DNA of 23,973 nucleotides from Brugia malayi. Its lineage: Eukaryota > Nematoda > Chromadorea > Rhabditida > Onchocercidae. Below the pieces are notes generated by a model, which was given only the letters and a program-made list of their open reading frames with translations, had not been told where the DNA came from and did no database searches. The stretch lies in NCBI RefSeq assembly GCF_000002995.4, contig NW_025062359.1, forward strand, positions 1 through 23,973, written 5' to 3'. Of the stretch, positions 1 through 11,871 are shown in pieces. Positions within the stretch are counted from its first letter, which is position 1. Each line of letters opens with the position of its first letter. A program made the position numbers and the translations under genes.

Positions 1-3000
1 TGTATATTGAACTAAAAAATAAGTTCTAGTAATAGCAAATAACAATTTAATTAGGTGTTTAAACTACTTAAAGATATAATTCAATTTGAAAAAAGACATA
101 ATTTGATCTTAATTGAATATTTTCTATGCTCTGTATGGGCACTGGTCACATTCGGTGTGGTCATTTTTCAACTTAAATAATTTTAATAATTGAATTTTTA
201 ACATTATTTCAGCATTAAAATTAATTAAATTTTTTAACAGTGATAGTTTTAAATCATTCTCGCAATTAAAAATAAATTTTAATTCAAATTTAAAATTTTA
301 ATATTAAGAAAATGCTGCAATTTGTGTTAGATTTTGCATATCGAACTAAAAAATAATTTCTGGTATCAGCAAATTTCAATTTAATTAAGTGTCTAAACAA
401 CTAAAAAATATAATTTAAATTGAAAAAAGACATAATTTGAACTTAATTGAATATTTTCTATGCTCTGTATGGGCACTGGTCACATTCGGTGAACTTAAAT
501 AATTTTAATAATTAAGTTTTAAACATTATTTCAGCATTAAAATTAATTAAATTTTTAAACAGTGACAGTTTAAAATCATTCTCCAATTTAAATTACATTT
601 TTATATTAAGAAAATGCCGCAATTTGTATTAGATTTTGTATATTGAACTAAAAAATAAGTTCTAGTAATAGCAAATTACAATTTAATTAGGTGTTTAAAC
701 TACTTAAAAATATAATTCAATTTGAAAAAAGTCATAATTTGAACTTAATTGATTATTTTCTGTGCTCTCTATGGGCACTGGTCACATTCGGTGTGGTCAT
801 TTTTCAATTTAAGTAATTTTAATAATTGAGTTTTAAACATTATTTCAGCATTAAAATTAATTTTATTAAGTTCTTGTGTTAGCAATTTTCAATTTAATTA
901 AGTGTCTAAACAACAAAAAAAAAAATATAATTTAATTTGAAAAAAGACATAATTTGAACTTAATTGAATATTTTCTGTGCTCTCTATGGGCACTGGCCAC
1001 ATTCGATGTGGTCATTTTTCAATTTAAATAATTTTAATAATTCAGTTTTAAACATTATTTCAGCATTAAAATTAATTTTATTAAGTTCTTGTATTAGCAA
1101 TTTTCAATTTAATTAAGTGTCTAAACAACAAAAAAAAAATATAATTTAATTTGAAAAAAGACATAATTTGAACTTAATTTAATATTTTCTATGCTCTGTA
1201 TGGGCACTGGTCACATTCGGTGTGGTCACTTTTCAATTTAAATAATTTTAATAATTGTGTTTTAAACATTATTTCAGCATTAAAATTAATTTTATTAAGT
1301 TCTTGTAAAAGCAATTTTCAATTTATATAGGTGTTTAAAGTGCTTAAAAATATAATTTAATTTGAAAAAAGACATAATTTGAACTTAATTGATTATTTTC
1401 TGTGCTCTCTATGGGCACTGGTCACATTCGGTGTTGTCATTTTTCAACTTAAATAATTTTAATAATTGAGTTTTAAACATTATTTCAGCATTAAAATTAA
1501 TTTTTTAAGTTCTGATATTAGCAAATTTCTATTTGATTAGGAGTTTAAACAACTAAAAAATATAATTTAATTTGAAAAACGACATAATTTGAACTTAATT
1601 TAATATTTTCTATGCTCTGTATGGGCACTGGTCACATTCGGTGTGATCATTTTTCAATTTAAATAATTTTAATAATTGAGTTTTAAACATTATTTCAGCA
1701 TTAAAATTTTTAAATTTTTAAACAGTGATAGTTTTAAATCATTCTCCAATTAAAATTAAATTTTAATTCAGATTTAAAATTTTAATATTATTGCAATCAG
1801 TATTAGTTACTGTATATAGAATTTAAAAATAAGTTCTAGTAATAGCAAATTACATTTTAATTAAGTGTCTAAACAACTAAAAAATATAATTTAATTTGAA
1901 AAAAGACATAATCTGAACTTAATTGATTTTTTTCTATGCTCTGTATGGGCACTGGTCACATTCGATGTGGTCATTTTTCAACTTAAATAATTTTAATAAT
2001 TCAGTTTTAAACATTATTTCAGCATTAAAATTAATTAAATTTTTAAACAGTGATAGTTTTAAATCATTCTCACGATTAAAAGCAAATTTTATTTCAAATT
2101 TAAAATTTTAATAATAAAAAAATGTTGCAATTAGTATTAGTTATTGTATATAGAATTTGAAAATAAGTTCAAGTAATAGCAATTTTCAATTTAATTAAGT
2201 GTCTAAACAACTAAAAAATATAATTTAAATTGAAAAAAGACATAATTTGAACTTAATTGATTATTTTCTATGCTCAGTAGGGGCAATGGTCACATTCGAT
2301 GTGGTCATTTTTCAACTTAAATAATTTTAATAATTGAGTTTTAAACATTATTTCAGCATTAAAATTAATTTTTTAAGTTCTTGTATTAACAATTTTCAAT
2401 TCAATTAAGTGTCTAAACAGCAAAAAATATAATTTAAATTGAAAAAAGACATAATTTGAACTTAATTGATTATTTTCTATGCTCTGTATGGGCACTGGTC
2501 ACATTCGGTCAACTTAAATAATTTTAATAATTAAGTTTTAAACATTATTTCAACATTAAAATTAATTGAATTTTTAAACAGTGATAGTTTTAAATCATTT
2601 TCGCAATTAAAAATAAATTTTAATTCAAATTTAAAATGTTAATATTAAAAAGTGTTGCAATTTGTATTAGATTTTGTATATCGAACTAAAAAATAATTTC
2701 TGGTATAAGCAAATTTTAATTTAATTAAGTGTCTAAACAACTAAAAAATATAATTTAATTTGAAAAAAGTCATAATTTGAACTTAAATGAATATTTTCTG
2801 TGCTCTGTATGGGCACTGGTCACATTCGGTGTGGTCATTTTTCAACTTAAATAATTTTAATAATTGAGTTTTAAACATTATTTCAGGATTAAAATTATTT
2901 AAATTTTTAAACAGTGATAGATTTAAATCATTCTCCAATTAAAATTAAATTTTAATATTAAGAAAACGCAGCAATTTGTATTAGATTTTCTATATTGAAC

Positions 3001-6000
3001 TAAAAAATAAGTTCTTGTATTAGCAATTTTCAATTTTATTAAGTGTCTAAACAACTAAATAATATAACTTAATTTGAAAAAAGTCATAATTTGAACATAA
3101 TTGATTACTTTCTATGCTCTGTATGGGCACTGGTCACATTCGGTGTGGTCATTTTTCAACTTAAATAATTTTAATAATTGAGTTTTAAACATTATTTCAG
3201 CATTAAAACTTATTAAATTTTTAAACAGTGATCGTTTTAAATCATTCTCGCAATTAAAAATAAATTTTAATTCAATATTAAAATTTTAATATTAAGAAAA
3301 TGTTGCAATTTGTATTAGTTTTTGCATATCGAACTAAAAAATAATTTCTGGTATCAGCAAATTTCAATTTAAATAGGTGTTTAAACTGCTTAAAAACATA
3401 ATTCAATTTGAAAAAAGTCATAATTTGAACTTAATTGATTACTTTCTATGCTCTGTATGGGCACTGGTCACATTCGATGTGGTCATTTTTCAACTTAAAT
3501 AATTTTAATATATGAGTTTTAAACATTATTTCAGCATTAAAATTAATTAAATTTTTAAGCAGTGATAGTTTTAAATCATTCTCACGATTAAAAGTAAATT
3601 TTAATTCAGATTTAAATTTTAATAATAAAAAAATGTTGCAATTAGTATTAGTTATTGTATATAGAATTTGAAAAATAAGTTCAAGTAATAGCAATTTTCA
3701 ATTTAATTAAGTGTATAAACAACTAAAAAATATAATTTAAATTGAAAAAAGACATAATTTGAACTTAATTGATTACTTTCTATGCTCTGTATGGGCACTG
3801 GTCACATTCGGTGTGGTCATTTTTCAACTTAAATAATTTCAATAAATAAGTTTTAAACATTATTTCAGCATTAAAATTAATTAAATTTTTAAACAGTGAT
3901 AGTTTTAAATCATTCTCGCAATTAAAAATAAATTTTAATTCAAATTTAAAACGTTAATATTAAAAATATGTTCCAATTTGTATTAGATTTTGTATATTGA
4001 ACTAAAAAATAAGTTCTAGTAATAGCAAATTTCAATTTAATTAAGTGTATAAACAACTAAATAATATAACTTAATTTGAAAAAAGTCATAATTTGAACTT
4101 AATTGATTACTTTCTATGCTCTGTATGGGCACTGGTCACATTCGGTGTGGTCATTTTTCAACTTAAATAATTTTAATAATTAGTTTTAAACATTATTTCA
4201 GCATTAAAATTAATTAAATTTTTAAACAGTGATAGTTTTAAATCATTTCGCATTTAAAAATAAATTTTAATTCAAATTTAAAACGTTAATATTAAAAATA
4301 TGTTCCAATTTGTATTAGATTTTGTATATTGAACTAAAAAATAAGTTCTAGTAATAGCAAATTTCAATTTAATTAAGTGTATAAACAACTAAAAATATAA
4401 TTTAAATTGAAAAAAGACATAATTTGAACTTAATTGATATTTTCTATGCTCTGTATGGGCACTGGTCACATTCGGTGTGGTCATTTTTCAACTTAAATAA
4501 TTTTAATAATTGAGTTTTAAACATTATTTCAGCATTAAAATTAATTAATTTTTAAACAGTGATATTTTTAAATCATTCTCGCATTTAAAAATAAATTTTA
4601 ATTCAAATTTAAAATGTTAATATTAAAAAGTGCTGCAATTTGTATTAGATTTTGTATATTGAACTAAAAAATAAGTTCTAGTAATAGCAAATTTCAATTT
4701 AATTAAGTGTATAAACAACTAAAAAATATAACTTAATTTGAAAAAAAGTCATAATTTGAACTTAATTGATTACTTTCTATGCTCTGTATGGGCACTGGTC
4801 ACATTCGGTGTGGTCATTTTTCAACTTAAATAATTTTAATAATTAGTTTTAAACATTATTTCAGCATTAAAATTAATTAAATTTTTAAACAGTGATAGTT
4901 TTAAATCATTCTCGCAATTAAAAATAAATTTTAATTCAAATTTAAAATGTTAATATTAAAAAAATGTTGCAATTTGTATTAGATTTTGTATATTGAACTA
5001 AAAAATAAGTTCTAGTAATAGCAAATTTCAATTTAATTAAGTGTCTAAACAACTAAATAATATAACTTAATTTGAAAAAAGTCATAATTTGAACTTAATT
5101 GATTACTTTCTATGCTCTGTATGGGCACTGGTCACATTCGGTGTGGTCATTTTTCAACTTAAATAATTTTAATAAATAAGTTTTAAACATTATTTCAGCA
5201 TTAAAATAAATTTTTTATGTTCTTGTATTAACAATTTTCAATTTTATTAAGTGTCTAAACAACTAAAAAATATAATTTAAATTGAAAAAAGAGGTAATTT
5301 GAACTTAATTTGTATATTGAACTAATAATCTGTATGGGCACTGGTCACATTCGGTGTGGTCATTTTTCAACTTAAATAATTTTAATAAATTCAATTTGAA
5401 ACATTACATAATTTGAACTTTATTGAATATTTAACTGTGCTCTGTATGGGCATTGTCACATTCGATGTGGTCATTTTTCAACTTAAATAATTTTAATAAT
5501 TGAGTTTTAAACATTATTTCAGCATTAAAAATTAATTTTATGTTCTTGTATAGCAAATTTCAATTTAATTAAGTGTCTAAACAACTAAAAAATATAATTT
5601 AAATTTGAAAAAAGACATAATTTGAACTTAATTGAATATTTTCTGTGCTCTGTATGGGCACTGGTCACATTCGGTGTGGTCATTTTTCAACTTAAATAAT
5701 TTTAATAATTGAGTTTTAAACATTATTTCAGCATTAAAATTAATTTTTTTAAGTTCTTGTATTAGCAATTAATTTTCAATTTTTAATTTAAGTGTCTAAA
5801 CAACTAAAAAATATAATTTAAATTTGAAAAAAGACATAATTTGAACTTAATTGAATATTTTCTGTGCTCTGTATGGGCACTGGTCACATTCGTGTGGTCA
5901 TTTTTCAACTTAAATAATTTTATTAATTGAGTTTTTAAACATTATTTCAGCATTAAAATAAATTTTTTATGTTCTTGTATTAACAATTTTCAATTTTATT

Positions 6001-8351
6001 AAGTGTCTAAACAACTAAAAAATATAATTTAAATTGAAAAAAGAGGTAATTTGAACTTAATTGAATATTTTCTGTGCTCTGTATGGGCACTGGTCACATT
6101 CGGTGTGGTCATTTTTCAACTTAAATAATTTTATTAATTGAGTTTTAAACATTATTTCAGCATTAAAATTAATTTTTTATGTTCTTGTATTAGCAATTTC
6201 AATTTATTAAGTGTCTAAACAACTAAAAAATATAATTTAAATGAAAAAGACATAATTTGAACTTAACTGATTATTTTCTGCGCTCTGTATGGGCACTGGT
6301 CACATTCGGTGTGGTCATTTTTCAACTTAAATAATTTAATAATTGAGTTTTAAACATTATTTCAGCATTAAAATTAATTTTTATGTTCTAGTAATAGCAA
6401 TTTTCAATTTAATTAAGTGTCTAAACAACTAAAAAATATAATTTAAATTTGAAAAAAGACATAATTTGAACTTAATTGATTACTTTCTATGCTCTGTATG
6501 GGCACTGGTCACATTCGGTGTGGTCATTTTTCAATTAAAATAATTTTAATTAATTGAGTTTTTAAACATTATTTCAGCATTAAAATTTAATTTTTAAAAT
6601 AAGTTCTTGTATCAGCAATTTTCAATTTTATTAAGTGTCTAAACAACTAAAAAATATAATTTAAATTGAAAAAAGACATAATTTGAACTTAACTGATTAT
6701 TTTCTGCGCTCTGTATGGGCACTGGTCACATTCGGTGTGGTCATTTTTCAACTTAAATAATTTTAATAATTGAGTTTTAAACATTATTTCAGCATTAAAA
6801 TTAAATTTTTTATGTTCTTGTATTAGCAAAATTTTCAATTTTATTAAGTGTCTAAACAACTAAAAAATATAATTTAAATTGAAAAAAGACATAATTTGAA
6901 CTTAATTGAATATTTTCTGTGCTCTGTATGGGCACTGGTCACATTCGGTGTGGTCATTTTTCAACTTAAATAATTTTAATTTTATTAATAATTGAAGTTT
7001 TAAACATTATTTCAGCAATTAAAAAATTAATTTTTTTATTGTTCTTGTATTAGCAATTTTCAATTTAATTAAGTGTCTAAACAACTAAAAATATAATTTA
7101 AATTTGAAAAAAGACATAATTTGAACTTAATTGAATATTTTCTGCGCTCTGTATGGGCACTGGTCACATTCGGTGTGGTCATTTTTCAACTTAAATAATT
7201 TTAATAATTGAGTTTTAAACATTATTTCAGCATTAAAATTAATTTTTTAAGTTCTTGTATTAGCAATTTTCAATTTTAATTAAGTGTCTAAACAACTAAA
7301 AAATATAATTTAATTTGAAAAAAGACATAATTTGAACTTAATTGATTATTTTCTGTGCCTCTGTATGGGCACTGGTCACATTCGGTGTGGTCATTTTTCA
7401 ACTTAAATAATTTTAATAATTGAGTTTTAAACATTATTTCAGCATTAAAATTAATTAAATTTTTAAACAGTGATTTCTTTTGTATTAGCAATTTTCAATT
7501 TAATTAAGTGTCTAAACAACTAAAAATATAATTTAAATTGAAAAAAGACATAATTTGAACTTAATTGATTATTTTCTATGCTCTGTATGGGCACTGGTCA
7601 CATTCGGTGTGGTCATTTTTCAACTTAAATAATTTTAATAATTGAGTTTTAAACATTATTTCAGCATTAAAATTAATTAAATTTTTAAACAGTGATAGTT
7701 TTAAATCATTTTCGCAATTAAAAATAAATTTGAATTCAAATTTAAAATTTTAATATTAAGAAAATGCGGCAATTTGTATTAGATTTAGTATTTTGAACTT
7801 AAAAATAATTTCTGGTATCAGCAAATTTTAATTTAATTAAGTGTCTAAACAACTAAAAAATATAATTTAATTTGAAAAAAGTCATAATTTGAACTTAATT
7901 GATTACTTTCTATGCTCTGTATGGGCACTGGTCACATTCGGTGTGGTCATTTTTCAACTTAAATAATTTTAATAATTGAGTTTTAAACATTATTTCAGGC
8001 ATTAAAATTAATTAAATTTTTAAACAGTGATAGTTTTAAATCATTCTCCAATTAAAAAATTAAATTTTAATATTAAGAAAACGCAGCAATTTGTATTAGA
8101 TTTTGTATATTGAACTAAAAAAGAATTTCTAATATAGCAAATTTCAATTTATTTAGGTGATTAAACAACTAAAAAATATAATTTAATTTGAAAAAAGACA
8201 TAATTTGAACTTAATTGATTATTTTCTGTGCTCTGTATGGGCACTGGTCACATTCGGTGTGGTCATTTTTCAACTTAAATAATTTTAATAATTGACTTTT
8301 AAACATTATTTCAGCATTAAAATTAATTAAATTTTTAAACAGTGATAGTTT
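1..8351. repeat. Satellite array 1: 210/334-bp units, 32 core copies
   Basis: The whole stretch is a head-to-tail tandem array, already running at the first base and ending near 8351, where the unit breaks off into unique sequence. Each unit has a GC-richer core (GCTCTGTATGGGCACTGG, then TCACATTCGGTGTGGTCA) in an AT-rich body. Counting the GGG of the core gives 32 copies, at 137, 471, 773, 988, 1202, 1413, 1623, 1947, 2281, 2490, 2811, 3125, 3459, 3793, 4127, 4457, 4790, 5123, 5336, 5448, 5656, 5875, 6085, 6291, 6500, 6717, 6930, 7155, 7367, 7589, 7923 and 8239. Spacing is mostly either 206-225 or 302-334. Long units carry about 124 extra bases (AACAGTGATAGTTTTAAATC onward) after ATTAAAATTAATT. 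The block 3125-5123 is almost purely long; 5448-7589 is purely short. I do not recognise the family from known nematode satellites. The short ORFs inside it look like by-products of the repeat. Confidence 0.97.
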
Positions 8352-8918
8352 CAAACATTGCTTAAGCTAACAGTTGCAAAAGTCTTCAAAAATAACAGAG
8401 CTTAAAATTTTTGGACAAAAAAGAAAGATGAAATTAATTTCAACGTATAATCAGAATATGTCCGATTATTTCGCATTGCATTGTATCATTCGTATATTGT
8501 ATATAAATAATTTTGCTTTCAGAATTTCATTTATATCAAAATAATTTTTATAATACAGCGAAATATTTCATTAATTAAAAATTTATTCATTCTGTAAAAG
8601 TTTAATTCCAGAGATTATTTGCAAAATATTATCACAGATGCACTAATTAATTAATTAATTAATTCTTCAATACGCTGTCGATTACAATGATCGCAGATAA
8701 TTCTTTGAAATGAATGTTTTAAATATTTCAGTTATTCCATCTTCCATTATTTATACTACAGTACAAATTTTATGGTAAATAAAATTATTGCAATGAGGAA
8801 GTGTGAATGATTTGCAACGTTTAATTTAACAATGTAGAATTAAAAATTCATAATGATTTATAATTTTTCATAAATTTTATTTTAAATTCAGTGGAAGAAT
8901 TCTTTCTACTAAATGAAG

Positions 8919-8974
8919 TTTGTAAAAACGTTTATCAACTATTTATCAACTAATTTGTAAAAACGTTTATCAAC
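8919..8974. repeat. 21-bp perfect direct repeat, period 35
   Basis: The 21-bp sequence beginning TTTGTAAAAACG and ending TTTATCAAC occurs at 8919-8939 and again at 8954-8974. A further partial TTTATCAAC lies between the copies. This looks like a small local tandem duplication. Confidence 0.9.
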
Positions 8975-9119
8975 AATCATTTCTATAAAAAGGTTCTAAA
9001 TTTGCCATAAAATAATAGGTATAAGAAAAGAATTATAATTGTCATTTAAATTCATCCAGAAAAAACAAGAAAATTGAATTATGAAATTAAATCGAATTGT
9101 TGAAAAAGGAGAATAATTT

Positions 9120-9203
9120 TAGATTGTTTCATTTAATTTTATTATGTGATCGGATGAATAAAATACAGAAAGTATTTTCTCTAAAATTAAATGAAACAAT
9201 CTA
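9120..9203. repeat. Perfect 22-bp inverted repeat, 40-nt loop
   Basis: The arms at 9120-9141 (TAGATTGTTTCATTTAATTT and the next two bases) and 9182-9203 are exact reverse complements over 22 bp, separated by 40 nt. Inside the loop, AAAATAC (9160-9166) can pair with GTATTTT (9172-9178). The size fits a folded small-RNA precursor or a tiny foldback element. A fully perfect stem of just this length is less usual for an old microRNA. No target duplication is obvious around it. Confidence 0.85.
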
Positions 9204-10206
9204 TACAAATGGTTAGCCAAGTAATCAAATAGAAACAATGCAAATATGTCAAATGAGCCAAATGTTGAGCCACGAAGAAAAAAAAAAGTTATATCGAATA
9301 AAATTTCAAATTTCTTAAACTTGATTTTCATTTTCAATTTTTTTTACACCGTGACTGGTAATTTGATATTGGTACATTTTAGATAGTTGGCATTTATTGG
9401 CCAGCAAAAAAAAAAAAAAAAAAAAGAAAAAAAATTGAGCAGAGCAGTTCAACTATAAACTCTATACAATACGTACCAATAGCTCTAAAAAATTCCATAA
9501 ACTAATTTAGGATAAAATTCTCTGAGATTTCCCACATTTATCATTATAATAAAACCGGATTAAATTACTTTCTGAAGCGATACAATCAAGCTAATTAATC
9601 CGAATTTCCTTGCCAAGGAATGACTTTCGACAAGAGAATACAAATATGCACTAATAGTACCAAAAGCAGCATTTATACTTCTCAAAATACCTAACCATGA
9701 TGCTGATAAGTCTTGTGTTTTTGCATAAGCAACGGTTATCCGAAAAAAAAAAAAAGAAATGACAAAAAATGCTATTTTTATTTCATAATTTTAATCATTC
9801 TATGTCTATAAATTATTGTTATTATTTCATTTCATTTTTTTTTTCGAATAATTTTAAAAACTTCCAAAGCATATCAACAAATAAAAGTAGAAATTGATTT
9901 TATTAATTGTATTTAGCAAAATTTCTCGAAAGAAAAAGAGTACGCCATCAAATCTAAGCACAGTCATATACAATTAAGTAAAATAATATAGGCCATTTGA
10001 CAATTGTATGTTGTACGAAAACTTGGATATTTCCTGCAAGATTCAATCTTTCTTGTTTATCTGAAAAATTTCAAAGTCTCAAATTGGTTCAAATAATAAT
10101 TAAACATTAACAAATGTTGTTTGTTTCGTTTAGAAAAAAAAAAATGCTGCTTAATCAAGTGGTTAATTTTTTCTATTACTTAGATAGGATTATGAAAAAT
10201 GAAAGA

Positions 10207-10227
10207 TGTTGTTGTTGTTGTTGTTGT
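10207..10227. repeat. (TGT)7 microsatellite
   Basis: Seven tandem TGT triplets form a simple trinucleotide repeat in non-coding sequence. Confidence 0.95.
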
Positions 10228-11871
10228 ACTGAAAAAAATAAAAAAGAATAACTTTGGGAAGAAAAAACATTCAAACAAATTGATCATTGATTGAATTAAT
10301 TAATCTTTTCTTTATTAATTATTCACTCATCATAATTCTTTCACTTATACATCCTATCAAATCTCTCTTCTCTCTCTCTCGCGATATGTCTTAATTAGCC
10401 ATATCTTATCACTAATCACTAAATCATACTGGATGATAATTTTTATTTCTTTTTGCCATTAATTATTGCAAAATGCATAAAAACAGTGATAAAAGATTAA
10501 TAAGTAATTTGGTATTACTAAATACAATTAATAAAACCAATTTGTATTCTCAAATTTTGCTAATTTCTTCACTCGAATACAAACTTTTACTTGCTTACTC
10601 GAATACAAACTATTCAATTCATCAATGATCATTGAATTTGTTAATATCTGTAACTTCTTTCTATTCATAAATATTCGCTGTGAATAATTTTCATTTTTGA
10701 AAGTACTAATATGAACCAAATTGATTATAATTGTGATGATTAAGTCTCCTGACGCACAGGTGGCACGTTTGATTTCACGTTGCTGATCAATAAATGAAGG
10801 TCACATTCAGGTTACTTTTGCAGATTTGCAGATTGCTCTCTTCCTTATAAAATTGATTTAATCAGCAAAATCATTTCATCACATCTATCTATTTGACATA
10901 TAAATTAATTTTAAAAATCATTCCTTAGGAAATAATTTTTTTTTTTCTGCTTCATAATTTCTAGTATTTATTTTATCACTCATTTCAGAAAATACTTAAA
11001 GTAACTTACTTTCAGTTAATCAGAAGAAATAATTGATGTTATTGCAATAAGGTCATGTGACACGATCATGTTAAACGCCGTTTCACTCTTGATAGCTATA
11101 AAAATCCCTTGCCGCTTTGCCTCTAAATTTCTTCTTTTTTAAAACATTCAAAGAATAAATATGGAGTAATTTAACAAATGAAATAAGGATAGATCTAAAA
11201 TCTAAAAGTCAAACTACGTATCTCACATGATTCGATTGGAATGATTTATTTCACATTTCTTAAGTAAGACCAATCAACATTAATTCATTTCAAGCAATTA
11301 ATAAATACTATCGGCAGTGAAGTTTTAAATGGAATAATCACTAATAATTTAAATATTCTTTTAACCTAATTTACTTTTGTTGACGTTGAGGAGCACTACT
11401 GGTTCACCAAACATCATCACTATGTTTCATTATGCAACTTGCTTCACTGAAATTTATCGTGGATTCAGTTAATTAAAATCAGCATTTCAATAATTAACCA
11501 ATTTTAATTCACTTTGTTCCGCTTAATTAGTGTGTACCTCTTTTGAGGACTGTTAATGTCTTCAAGTCAATGCTAAGGTTTAAAAAGTTCAATTTCATAT
11601 TTAAGTTCAATTTTTTAAAAATCTTACTACTAGTAATTTTGCTTTTTTTATTATTTTTTAAAATCTACTTTCATTAATAAAAAAAAAAAAAATCTACTTT
11701 CATTAATAATTGCTAATAAATAAATTTACCAGGAGAGAATGACAAATCTCTTTTAGCAAGTTCGGATACTGCACAGTAAACTCTGACGATAACATATACT
11801 TCCATAAATACTGATAACGAATTCCATACTGCAAACAACTAGTCGAATTGATAATATCAGCTATAAATAAA

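Larger units (their letters stand above)
8352..11871. other. AT-rich spacer without a supported gene
   Basis: I see no convincing coding exon over 3.5 kb. It holds simple repeats and small structures: a TAAT run at 8644-8664; a perfect 21-bp direct repeat (8919-8939 and 8954-8974); a 22-bp-stem hairpin (9120-9203); an A run at 9406-9425; a TGT repeat (10207-10227); a 15-bp direct repeat ACTCGAATACAAACT (10571-10585 and 10597-10611); a 14-bp palindrome TCAATGATCATTGA (10622-10635); and a duplicated AATCTACTTTCATTAATAA (11662-11680 and 11691-11709) separated by A. GC-richer bits near 10745-10800, 11051-11125 and 11375-11465 could be regulatory or small exons but give no consistent reading. Confidence 0.6.

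Noticed and set aside
1923..2111. 62-codon plus-strand frame in array 1, and similar minus-strand frames at 3446-3694 and 7288-7491
   Set aside because: They are by-products of the satellite, differ between copies, contain no start context or splice support, and are broken by stops in other monomers.
9119..9337. 72-codon minus-strand frame
   Set aside because: It covers the perfect inverted repeat, so part of it is the same sequence read twice; no coding signature.
10745..10800. GGTCACATTC at 10799 shared with the core of array 1
   Set aside because: Only 10 bases match and the surrounding unit is absent, so it is not a displaced monomer.
11371..11465. GC-richer patch with open plus-strand frames and a TTTCAG on the minus strand
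   Set aside because: Two plus frames and one minus frame all look open over 25-40 codons and none connects to another exon, so I cannot call a gene.
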